A stretch of DNA of 64,000 bases from the NCBI GenBank assembly GCA_039619475.1, contig CM077116.1, positions 179,855,970 through 179,919,969 on the forward strand, in the 5' to 3' direction. The DNA comes from Icerya purchasi. Taxonomy: Eukaryota; Arthropoda; Insecta; Hemiptera; Monophlebidae. Numbering within the stretch: position 1 is the first letter of the stretch; every line of letters starts with the position of its first letter. Below the pieces are notes generated by a model. That model did not search any database and was not told where the DNA came from. It worked only from the letters and a program-made list of their open reading frames with translations. Below, piece by piece: positions 1 to 9,525 of the stretch. The position numbers were made by a program, and so were the translations under genes.

Positions 1-61
1 TTTATTTGTACTATTATAATTATATACACATATACATTCTATATGTATCTGTGTATATATG

Positions 62-62
<1 letters not shown>

Positions 63-107
<45 letters not shown>

Positions 108-109
108 TA
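63..109. repeat. (TA)n microsatellite
   Basis: Nearly pure alternating TA tract. It also opens a spurious Tyr/Ile-rich reading frame, which is not a gene. Confidence 0.95.
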
Positions 110-824
110 TTCTTTTTTTGAAATCGTTCGTGTGGTATTTTTTAAACACGTGGAATTAATTAAATTAAGAGTATTGCTGCTATTTTACTGCAAAATTAGG
201 AATGACGGCTTCTTCTTTTCTATCTCTTTCGAGTTTGCTATAAAATACATCCGACGTCTAATTCCTAGTCTCCGCTCGCGAACTACCGACGGATGTTCAT
301 GCGTTTCCAAGTCATTCATTGTTTGCATGTTATATTTTTTTCTTATTTACGTGTTAAATATTCACATCATTTATAAATATTCATATGGTTACCCTATAAT
401 TGGTACCGTAATATTTATACGCGCAAAAAAATTTTAAATGCCTCGATTTTAATGGGAACTGAAAAGAAAAAATAACATCGGGATTCGAAAAATTTTTATT
501 TTTTTGCAAATTATAATACTCGTTAGTTCGTCGTGTATGATTTTCACTTTTTTATTTTTTATTCGCGCATAACTTGTACCTGCGCCGACTGATTTTAATG
601 ATTCTTTGTTCGTTCGATCAGTCAGCAGTGGTGGTAACGGGTAAGAGTACAAAGGAGAAGGAATCGGTCTACGCAGATACGCAGTAAAAAAACCGCTGAA
701 AAAATCTCGTTTCTTTATAATAAGATTTTTAATAATAGAATTGACTTAAAATATTATCATTTTCAACGCCATGGAAATGTAATTCTGAAAAAAAGTTTTA
801 ATTTTAGCAAGAAATAAAGCCTTA
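110..824. other. AT-rich spacer, nothing recognised
   Basis: No coding motif, RNA gene or repeat shared with the rest of the window was recognised here. The open frames are short and of low complexity. Confidence 0.5.
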
Positions 825-1388
825 TCAATGTTAGTTTACATTAGGAATGCAGATTCGAATAAAGAAGATGCATTTGAAACCGTCGTGTAGCATCACTTGT
901 CACTGACGGAAATTTTTCGCGTCTTTATAATACCGCGTGCAACTAACTACCATTATTACACTCGTTTATCTAACAGAAATTGTTCCGGTCAGCGTTGGTA
1001 GTACAGACTGAATATGCTCGGTAATGATTAAAATAAACTTTGAGAAAGGGAATTTTCACTTAATAGAAATATTTTTTCTTCGCTTAATATAACCGAACAA
1101 AAATTTGTCAAAAAATTTTCATCAAGTTAGAGGAAATACATGGGAACATCTAAAATTTCACAATTAAAAGAGCGACCAGCACGAGTAATTTTTGTAGTAT
1201 TTTTAATGTTCAAATGGAAGTGTATTGTTTTTACATTACCGCGTATGGACTTTGTAATTCGAATAATTTTTTATTAGAAATTTTTCCAGTCACTGCTGTC
1301 CCATATGAGTATAATACTCAATAATCATTGAAAAAACGTTGAAAAAGGGGTTTCTTCAAGAGAAGTATCTTTGCTCTGTATAACCAGA

Positions 1389-1420
<32 letters not shown>

Positions 1421-1595
1421 ACTTCTTAATCCAATATCCAGAGCTCTTTATAGAATATGGAGTTATATTTATACTAAAAATTGTAAAATAAAATAGCTAA
1501 AAAAAGGCATAAAAGAAAATTCCACTCAGTTATATTTATACTAAAAATTGTAAAATAAGATAGTTGAAAAAAGCATAAAAGAAAATTCCGATTTT
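825..1595. repeat. Dispersed repeat family RepA/RepB, tandem units
   Basis: A non-coding repeat recurring elsewhere in the window (about 3090-3430, 12235-12530, 41345-41640, 42430-42560). One landmark is a stretch around a CACTGACGG-like core at about 900. A second is a stretch beginning CGGTCAGYGKTGGT at about 985, which recurs about 300 bp later at about 1290 with diverged sequence, so two units lie head to tail. Within the 3' part a segment of about 65 bp (1461-1526) is directly duplicated at 1529-1590. No reading frame or terminal repeat was recognised, so the element class is unknown; a SINE or non-autonomous element is possible. Confidence 0.6.
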
Positions 1596-1651
1596 TCGCT
1601 CCAAAAATTTAATAAAAATATATTAAAAAGTAAAAAATAATACTGCCCTGG

Positions 1652-1652
<1 letters not shown>

Positions 1653-1697
<45 letters not shown>
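1653..1697. repeat. (TA)n microsatellite
   Basis: Uninterrupted alternating TA tract of about 44 bp. Confidence 0.95.
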
Positions 1698-1699
<2 letters not shown>

Positions 1700-1897
1700 C
1701 AGTAAAATATATACCTTAAATAGATGTAATGATTATTCTTGAATACGACATGAATACTTATCAAGAGTTCCGGTACAAACGAATACATGTAGATTTTTAA
1801 AGAAAACGGTTTTGACATAACAGCGCGCCAGTTGGAAGCTAATCAATCGGATGGATATATTAAACGTCTAGACATTAGTGCTTGAAATTTTTGGCCA

Positions 1898-1970
1898 TCT
1901 TCTTCTTCTTCTTATTTAGCCATTGTGAATCCGCTGCAGGATATAGGCGTCTCTTCCTTACGTTTCCATG
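1898..1970 (-). mobile_element. 3' end of an RTE-type LINE
   Basis: Read on the minus strand this is a short tail resembling the C-terminus and 3' terminus of RTE-clade LINEs (a run around CCTGCAGCGGATTC, equivalent to a Leu-Tyr-Pro-Ala peptide) followed by an (AAG)n tract at 1899-1911. Short tandem repeats instead of poly(A) are usual for RTE elements. It has the same orientation as the reverse transcriptase pieces at 2531-3084 and is probably the same copy, separated by a nested insertion of about 0.5 kb. Confidence 0.55.
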
Positions 1971-2039
1971 CGGGTTATGCAGAAAAAACGCACACTGAAT
2001 AAAAATAAGTGAAATAAGCGCACTATTGGTCGAAAGTTG

Positions 2040-2535
2040 ATAGCAGTGCACCTGTATAGTTCAGTAAATTCTAGCTACACCATGCTTTATCCCTAGGAAC
2101 CAGTACTTTCTCCTAGTTCCTAGTCCTTCTCAGTGCCGTTTCTGTTCTCACAGTAGTTTATTAGTTAACTCCGTTAGCAGCAGTTTATCAGTAATCTTAA
2201 GTGTCTTGTTCGAATTTTGCGAGTTTTCGTGGTTTTTTGAATGTTTCAGTGGAAGTTTGAACAGGTAATAAAGGTAATCTTGCGGCACATCATAATGGAT
2301 ACGCTTACAGGGAATTTAGAAGAAACAAAGATGGGCTGCTGATCGTTTTCCGATGTCAAAGATCAAGCAAATGTCGGGGTTTTAGAAGAAACTGATCACT
2401 TATGCGGAGCACCCGACACGGCCCGATTAGAAGTTAAGAAGACATTATCATCCAGCTTGAAAATTAAAAAAATTCATCCTCCTTATAAAATGCTGAGATC
2501 TAAAAAATCTTATGTGTCTAAAGTATGCCTTTAGC
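2040..2535 (+). mobile_element. Unidentified insert with an interrupted 79-codon frame
   Basis: This piece sits inside the RTE relic and ends exactly where the RTE homology resumes. An ATG at 2295 opens a frame to a TAG at 2532 with a single internal TGA at 2340. The frame has a basic C-terminal half (repeated Lys, then a Pro-Pro-Tyr-Lys stretch). The sequence in front is non-coding and resembles a 5' UTR. One reading is the 5' end of a LINE ORF1, another is a captured exon. No family was recognised, and the function is unknown. Confidence 0.3.
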
Positions 2536-3084
2536 GTTTTATGGAGTCAAACGATTTTTCAAAATCTATAAATATCATAGCCGAAGGTAATTTAAATTCA
2601 TGACATTTTTCTATAATTTTCTTTATCGAATTGACGTGATCCGTAGCGCTATATCCTTTTCTAAAACTCGCTTGCTTAATAGGCTGGTCATTATCCGATA
2701 TTGCCGATAATCTGTCTGTTGGTATCTTAGTAAATAATTTGTATAGATTCGATATGTCTGTAGTTTTTAAGGTCAAAAATATTTTTTTTTTTTTTTTTTT
2801 TTTTTGTGTGTGTATTAATATTAAATCGGCGACATTCTATTTGTTTTTGTATTCGTTTTTCTTGTAAACATTTATTGAATTGTTCTGCCAATGCTTACCT
2901 GTAATTTGGTTCCTCCAAGTTTCATAATCTCATTCTGTATTGCGCCGGGACCCGCAGCTTTATTGTTTGTAAAACTTCGCAATGTTCTTCCTGTTTCTTC
3001 TTTCCCGATTAAGGGAATTTTTTCATTCTGTGTTTGAAATTTTCGGCCATATCGAATGATATTCGAATGACACTTTTTGCGCAT
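2531..3084 (-). pseudogene. RTE-type LINE reverse transcriptase relic
   Basis: Two minus-strand pieces. The upstream piece (2872-3084) carries the N-terminal RT motif seen in RTE elements, NNKAAGPGAIQNEIMKLGG. The downstream piece (2531-2776) carries a QASFRKGYSATDH block and ends in the first catalytic block with Ile-Asp-Phe-Glu-Lys-Ser-Phe-Asp, so the first catalytic Asp is kept. A poly(T) run and unrelated bases at 2777-2871 separate them. The palm motif with the Asp-Asp pair, the endonuclease and the C-terminus are missing apart from the short 3' end at 1898-1970. Clade assignment is from motif memory, not a search. Confidence 0.75.
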
Positions 3085-3089
3085 TAGAA

Positions 3090-3430
3090 ACTGTACCGGT
3101 CAGTGGTGGTCCCATATAAGAGTGTATCTCGGTACCGTATCCAGGTGAATATTGATACTTTTAGTAGACATCAAAATAAAAAAGTTAAAAAGTCTTCTCG
3201 GAAATACGCGTTCTAACAAAAATTGCCAGAAAGTATTCATTAGAATACTAACGCGCGCAGAGAAAATATGAACAGGTAAAATTTAAAATAAAAGAGCAAC
3301 GAATGCGAGTGGCTTTAATAGTGTTACTTCTATCATGTACAGAAATATAAAAACCCTTAAAGCGGGACTTGTCATTACTGACGGGAAATTCGAACATTAA
3401 ATTCTTAAATCTTATACGGTATCGACAGTA
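3090..3430. repeat. RepB/RepA dispersed repeat copy
   Basis: Starts with ACCGGTCAGTGGTGGTCCCA at about 3094. It follows the same order of landmarks as the copies at about 985 and 1290, including an AAAAGAGCAAC-like block near 3290 and a TCATTACTGACGGG block near 3372. It abuts the 5' edge of the RTE relic. Confidence 0.6.
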
Positions 3431-3900
3431 ACATCATTTTAGAGGTTGGTCTGTCCGCATTACTTGCTCAAAAATATTTTTACACCAAAAACGACAAAGT
3501 AAAATAGATCAAAAAAAAAAAAAAATACCCACTTCAAGGCTTCGGATAAAAGAGTTGAGCGGCCAGCGGTAGAATGGTAATTAACAGATTAACGACGGTG
3601 TTTATAACAAGATAGTTAATGCCCATTTGTTATTATGTCGTCCTGTGATGTTTCAAAACTATTATTCCTTTTTCTGAAAATACATCACTTCGATTACATC
3701 CAGATCGTTTTTTAAAGACAAAAGTATGCTCGACATCTAATAAATAGCGAACGAGAAAAATACGGCGAATATCACTACACTTATTTTGCAAGTTAAAACA
3801 GAATTGAGGTTTTTCGAGTACACCACAAAATTGAAAAAAAAAAATTACTAATAATTTTCATTCAAATTTTTAATTTTCTCATTAATCTTTCGTCGGTCGC
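3431..3900. other. AT-rich spacer
   Basis: Contains a decayed RepA-like piece near 3480-3510 and poly(A) runs. Nothing else was recognised. Confidence 0.45.
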
Positions 3901-3915
3901 GCACCACTTTCCGAA

Positions 3916-4435
3916 CATCGTTGGTCGCTCGGTGAGGGAATTCCCGCCATGTGTAATTTACTACGACGTTTACGCGCGGAATTTTGAAACAGTTATAACT
4001 TTTTAAAAGATAATTAGATAGCAACATAATAAATTAAAAATCAGTTGTGTTATTAAATTAAAATTTCTATATTTAACGAGATTTTATATTATCATTTTTA
4101 AAATTATTAATTAATTAATAAATATTGTAAAAAATTCTTATTATTCTAATTATTTTTCTACATATTTGGCAACGTTGCGAACTAAATTTTACCTACGATT
4201 ATGGCCGCACAGTGAGGGAATCCCCGCGATTTCACTGTTTACTCACAATAAAAAATTATTATAAAAAAAACTAAAGTAATTACAACTATTGTATATAAAT
4301 ATTTTAGATCGACTTATGACATTTCAATACATGCATAGCTAAACTATTTTATGTAAATTATAAGTAGTTTGTTAAATATTTACATTAAAAAAAAAAAAAA
4401 ATGCAAGGATTCCCTCATAGCGCGACCAACGAAGG
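3916..4435. mobile_element. Terminal-inverted-repeat element (MITE-like)
   Basis: The left end (3916-3944) and the right end (4407-4435) are imperfect inverted repeats sharing CGTTGGTCGC and TGAGGGAAT. A third, internal copy of the inner half (GTGAGGGAATCCCCGCG, about 4211-4227) lies in the left-end orientation. The interior is AT-rich and non-coding, so if this is a transposon it is non-autonomous. No clear target duplication was found. The superfamily is unknown. Confidence 0.5.
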
Positions 4436-4987
4436 TGTTAATAGACACTATTTTTGTAACAGATTTTTAAAAATTCTTATTGCAATATGCGTGTTCACAA
4501 ACAGCATAATTACAATAAATTTAATAAATGAATAAATATTAAATCACCTATTACTTTTATTTGTGCACCAACTTCCGAACATAATTTTCTCGTAACCGCC
4601 GGGTGTTTTTGAAGTTCTTGTCGTAATTACTCCCCTTTATCTGCACTTCTGATATTAGTACTTCGGTTTCCGTATCGGTTAATTTTCTTTTACTGTTCAT
4701 TATTTTAATCCAAAAGTGAATTTAATAATTTTTTAATCCAAGAACAATTGACGTTTGAGCGGCAGTAAAAAGTATACGTCTGAATTTTGCTGCGAGCGGC
4801 GCCGCTTTCACCGTTCAACGACTATAAAAGGCAAAGCCATTAAATTTCGTGTGAATATATAAATTACTGGCACCGCTTTAACGCGCATCGATCCCCTAGC
4901 CGGGGCCTAAAAGATAAACAAAAAAAAAAAAAAAAAAAACCCTGAAAAGTAAAAAATAATTATTCGGCAAAAACTTATACGTATATA
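4436..4987. other. Spacer with a TATA-box-like motif
   Basis: A TATAAAAG motif lies at 4823-4830, just downstream of a small GC-rich patch (about 4791-4812). It could be a core promoter on the plus strand, but no gene follows it that can be recognised. A poly(A) run lies at about 4920-4939. Confidence 0.25.
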
Positions 4988-5291
4988 TAAGGGCGTCGCT
5001 AGCCGATGGGCCAGGGGAAGGGGGCAAGATGAGGTGCCAGCCGCCAAGGGAGGCAAAATGACAGAAATAGGATATGAGTTACAGGAAAAATAAAATTTAT
5101 AAGTTGTAAAGACTTAATATTTTATTAAACAAGAATAAAATCTTAATTAAGGTATAATTTTCATGGTTTCTGACAAATTGTTCATGATTACGCGCCTATG
5201 AATACTCATCATGGCCAGTTGATTAAAAAGTTTCAAGGCTCCAGGGGGGAGGCAGCTGCCCCCTTCCCCTCCGCTGGCGACGACGCCCATG
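4988..5291. mobile_element. hAT-type MITE, copy 1
   Basis: Homologous over its whole length to the element at 30142-30490. The ends are inverted repeats around GGGCGTCGCTAGC (left) and GCTGGCGACGACGCCC (right, carrying an extra CGA). The interior is non-coding, with a G-rich left part, an AT-rich middle and a C/G-rich right part. The flanking 8-mers do not match clearly here, so the superfamily is taken from the other copy. Confidence 0.75.
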
Positions 5292-7008
5292 ATATACATA
5301 TATAGTTTCAAGTGTTATACAGATATACCCTTAGAAGGAGATGTGATAATTCTTAAATACTGTAGTCGGCGTTGGAAATTTAAATTGTGATACTAATTAA
5401 AAACCGCATCGAGTATTCCTAATGTTTCTAATAATCGGCTTGTAGAAAATGAGTGATTGCGTTGCATTTGATTATTTCTAGATACTGCTAGTCGAATTTA
5501 GCGCGGACTTCAATAAGCATTAATGTCGTTTAAGAATATTATTTAAATATACGTATCTATTATTTTTTATCGGATAAATATTTTTTTTTGAACTATAAAG
5601 ATAATCGGTTATACCGTGAAAACGATTTCTAACTATTTATTCTTAAATTTGTTTATTATATTTTTGTATTTGTTATAAATTACTATCATTTTATATTAAC
5701 AAACAGGAGGATGGTGAACGATTCTTTATTAAATTTTAAATTATCTTTCACGAATTTCAATTGTGAGGGAAACGCTAATCCGCTCTTTTCAGACGTAGAT
5801 ACACGTAGCTAGACTTTAACCAATCGTGCGCGTTAAACTAGTTTTCCTTGAGTTACAATCGCGTAGAAATCGACAGATTTTCTTTTCTTAAAGGAACCAA
5901 TTTGAAACGATGGATTTCGATACCTCAATTACGTACGCAGCTGTGTTACGTCGTAACAAAAGCTGAGGAAAGATTTTTTTTTTCTTTTTTTTTTTTAGCC
6001 GAGGGAAGTAGCGGTAATTTTAAATTTTCATTTTTGAAATTACTTTTCCCTCATTTTTTTTCCCCCTTTTTTAAGGTACCCTTAGCTAATAACACCCATT
6101 ATTATTAGGCGCTGTCCTAGATAGAATTACGAATTACATTTAACGCCCTGTTTTTTGTGCAATGAGAGAAAAAAAAGTTAACTAATGTTCAATATTTGCG
6201 TATCCATTAAATTATACGATGTGCTAATTGCTACCTAGTTTGTAAATATTTCAATTATCGTATATCGATGTTTTTAACTAGCCCAGCGCCTTTTGTTTAA
6301 TTAATCTTATAATAGGCGGGAAAAAGAAACAAAACACAATAACAAACGGTAAAAAATACAACTCGAGTAGTGTTTCATCATCGTGGCCCGTGCGCAAACG
6401 TGTTTTCGGAACGTTAAAACCGGTTTTTATCGAAAATTTCAATTTTACTGACACGCGAACCTGGAAAGCTCTGCTCGAATTTTTAATTCGCCGCATTATT
6501 TACTTTTTCGAATGTTTGCACGTTTTTTTCACGTTTAATTGAATAATCATTCAATACTCTGCTCTTTCGGTTGTTAGTAATCAGCGACATCGCTAAGTCC
6601 CGATTTCGTTAATTACTTTTCCCCGGGTCCATCCGTCAAATTCGCACTTTTTATCGCAGTACGCTTTGAGTTTAGAAGCTGCGTTCTACAGACGTCCCGA
6701 GTCTGACTTTTAAATGAAAATGAGAAAAAGTTGAAAAGAAGTGAAGTACCATTACGTGCACTAGCGTATTGTTTGGTGCTTGATACAGCAATAGAGTGTA
6801 CTAACGTTATAATATTCAGCTACCGCGGAGTTATTGATTAGTTAACTGTGTGTTTCGTTCGGGTAGCAATATCCCGCTGTCGTACGCTGATACTTTCTCA
6901 AAGAAATTTCACTTACGTTCAGTTAATAGGGGGGAAAGAGAAGTACTAGTGCTATGTTACTTAAAACGTGCATCTTCGCTTGTTACTAACTGTAATGACA
7001 TAAATTCG
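5292..7008. other. AT-rich spacer, nothing recognised
   Basis: Only short, low-complexity frames are present. No domain, RNA gene or shared repeat was seen. Confidence 0.5.
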
Positions 7009-7077
7009 ATAGCCTCTAGCTGCTGAGAACTTGGCTTCCATTACGGAAGTCCCGAGTTCGATCATCCTGGGCGGTGA
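7009..7077 (+). mobile_element. tRNA-like SINE head (second family)
   Basis: A tRNA-like block. It has an A-box-like TAGCCTCTAGCTGCTGAG and a short stem-loop in the anticodon-arm position (CTTCC...GGAAG). A B-box-like GAGTTCGATCATC follows at 7054-7066. It does not fold into a convincing full cloverleaf by eye, so a SINE head or degenerate tRNA pseudogene is more likely than a working tRNA. Confidence 0.4.
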
Positions 7078-7429
7078 CAAAAATTTTTACAGAACCCAAT
7101 ACGAAAAGAATTAAATAATCGCTAACAGTCACCATACATGGAAATGCATACCATCATGTGCGCGCTATTTGGTGAATGTCGCCCGGACAGCAAGATTCAG
7201 CAGTGAATCGAAATAGGCATAACGTGATAATGACGCAAACACACTTTTATAAATAACGTGTAAAAATAATTTGTGTTATCACTGACGACGGATTTCGAAT
7301 GCCCTTATAACCGTAGTGATGACTGATGAGGAATTTTCGAAACACGGTAGTGATAACAAATTACTTAAAAAAAATCATCAGCCCGTTAAGAGTGGCCGAG
7401 GGAATGCACGAAGGTTTTTATAAAAATTA

Positions 7430-7435
<6 letters not shown>

Positions 7436-7481
<46 letters not shown>
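7436..7481. repeat. (TA)n microsatellite
   Basis: Alternating TA tract of about 45 bp. Confidence 0.95.
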
Positions 7482-7483
<2 letters not shown>

Positions 7484-7894
7484 GACAGTTTTATGTGATT
7501 AATCCTTAAATGGTAACGATGGGTCACTTACTATTTAAATTTAAAGTTATCAAAAATGACGCGTTACCAGTTAAGGGTTAAGTAAAAATTTCGTTTACAA
7601 CAGATTCTCACGGGCACCTGGCCGATACTTATTCCTCTTTTTTTTCCCCTCCTATTACTCCGCCATCATAGTATCTTAATAAAACGGCTCTTAATGACAG
7701 ATTTCTATGGAAATAGTAAATACGATTTTTATGATATTCACAAGTCTATATTATCACGAATAAAACACTCATGGTGCCTTGGAACACGTGTCTGCTTGTT
7801 GAAAGGAAAATATTAAAAAAAAAAAATTGATTAAAATTGGTACGCCCGGATTAACTGTGCGGCCGACTTTAGAACAGTTTCAATGTTATTTACC

Positions 7895-8110
7895 GTAAGT
7901 AAGTAAGTAAAGCAAGTCCCATATATCTTTGATAGAGTGTCATGGATTGTGTAATTAAGCTTTTCATAATGTACTAAGCCTAATGGATCTGATGAGAACT
8001 TGAAATCCACTTTTACTTTCTCAGATTTCTCTGGTACCCAATTATTTCAGGCTGGGTAAACTTACGAGCAATTCGGATCTGGACACGAGTCTCGAACCCT
8101 GTAGAAACGT
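7895..8110 (-). mobile_element. tRNA-derived SINE, copy A (partial head)
   Basis: Homologous to the sequence at about 42160-42420, same strand. On the minus strand it begins with a B-box-like GGGTTCGAGACTC (8087-8099), runs through a shared body of about 180 bp and ends in a (TTAC)n tract (7895-7910). The A-box part of the head is missing or too decayed to see. It lies about 190 bp in front of the Jockey element. RNA polymerase III promoters of this type are internal to the tRNA-derived head (known of SINEs). Confidence 0.7.
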
Positions 8111-8299
8111 ATATTGCAAAAAAAAAAAAAAAAAGTAAAAATAAACTTATTTTTAATATAGCCAGACAAAACAGTTAGGATATTATCAAGTCGATTACCG
8201 CGCTGATAAATATAAATCCGAATAGACCCATTTACGAACTGATTAAATAAAATTTTAAAATTAAAAGGGCCATGTTTACGTACCAGTATTTTCTCCACC

Positions 8300-9469
8300 G
8301 CCCGTCAAAAATACGTCAGTTGGTACGAATGATGATTCAAATAATACATCAAATAAGCACCCCTGGCATCATGTAGTTAAAAATAAAAGGAAAAGATCGA
8401 AACAATATACAACGGGCAGTTCCTCCGATAATTCTGTAAACAACCAAATTAAAAATCCTAAAACAGATTTGCACCTCTAGCCTCTGCTGACGAAAGGGAA
8501 ATCAACATACCGAAATGACAAATAATTACAATCAAACTGAACGTAAGCCGCCTGCTATAGCAGTTTACGGCGCGACTAATTACTCCCAAATGCCGAATGA
8601 TATTAAATAAATTATATCTTTAAGGTCGGTTAGCTGTAAGTCTCGAACAGACAACAGGGTACAAAATAAAAGCGAATGATCCTGACAGCTATAGGTCCTT
8701 AGTCAAATATTTTCGCGACGAACGTATAGAACACCACACTTACCAAATAAAATCTGAACGAAGCTTTCGAGTTGTAATTCGGCATTTACATCATTCCATC
8801 GACTTTAATGAAATTAAGGCCGCTATCGAAGAAATGGTACATAGAGTCCGACACGTTGCAAACGTCAAACATGGAATAAGTAAATTGCATCTTTCGTTGT
8901 TCTTGGTAGACTTGGAGCCGCAAGAGAATAATGCTGAAATATATAAACTTCAGGCGCTACTTCAAATGAGAATAAAAGTGAAAGCACCACAAAATCCCTC
9001 AGTGCTTCAGATGCCAAGCATATTACGATCATACCAAAAATTATTGTTGTAGAACACATGTTTGTGTTAAGTGTGGTGGAAACCATAATGCCATTCAATG
9101 CAGTAAAAAACGTGAAGAACCACTCGTTTGCGCTAACTTTCAGGGAAATCATTCTTCCAACTATAAATGCTGTGAAATATACTGAAAACTCCAACAAGCG
9201 CGTGATAATAAATCAGTAACAGTGTCTAACAATAATACTATAATAAATAATCAAACATTGCCTACCTATTGGCCCAAATTAGGCAATCAGAATCAAACAG
9301 TAGATTTGAATCACTCTCCGCGAAACTAAACACGTATTCGGAGACATTACAACGACAGAAAACAAATAACTCACCTAACAGTGATATAGATAGCACGCTG
9401 ATTAAAGATATGCTACCAGCATTTATGGTAGAAATAAAAAATCTGCTGAAAGATATAATAAATCAATAA
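8300..9469 (+). pseudogene. Jockey-clade LINE ORF1 (Gag-like nucleic-acid-binding protein), broken
   Basis: This encodes the Gag-like RNA-binding protein that packages LINE RNA. A basic N-terminal region (about 8300-8470) is followed by a PRE_C2HC-type domain (about 8640-8990) with the family's typical FRVVIRHLHHS and VDLEPQENNAEIYKL blocks. Zinc knuckles follow: CVKCGGNHNAIQC (9063-9101) has Cys-Cys-His-Cys intact. The next knuckle (9129-9173) has Phe in place of its second Cys. The C-terminal helical stretch ends in a TAA at 9467-9469. Several stops and at least two frameshifts interrupt it, so it is a fossil. The start is not certain. Confidence 0.85.
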
Positions 9470-9525
9470 TTTCAATTATTTCACGGTGTAATTCAAAACA
9501 TACTGTCATCAGTAACTAGTAATAA

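Noticed and set aside
6..437. 143-codon open frame at the left edge
   Set aside because: Opened by a (TA)n tract giving Tyr/Ile repeats; no domain or ordinary composition.
2777..2871. An intron in the RTE open reading frame
   Set aside because: LINE ORFs lack introns; the gap begins with a long poly(T) run and is better read as an insertion or deletion.
8865..9197. 110-codon minus-strand frame
   Set aside because: Antisense shadow of the Jockey ORF1.
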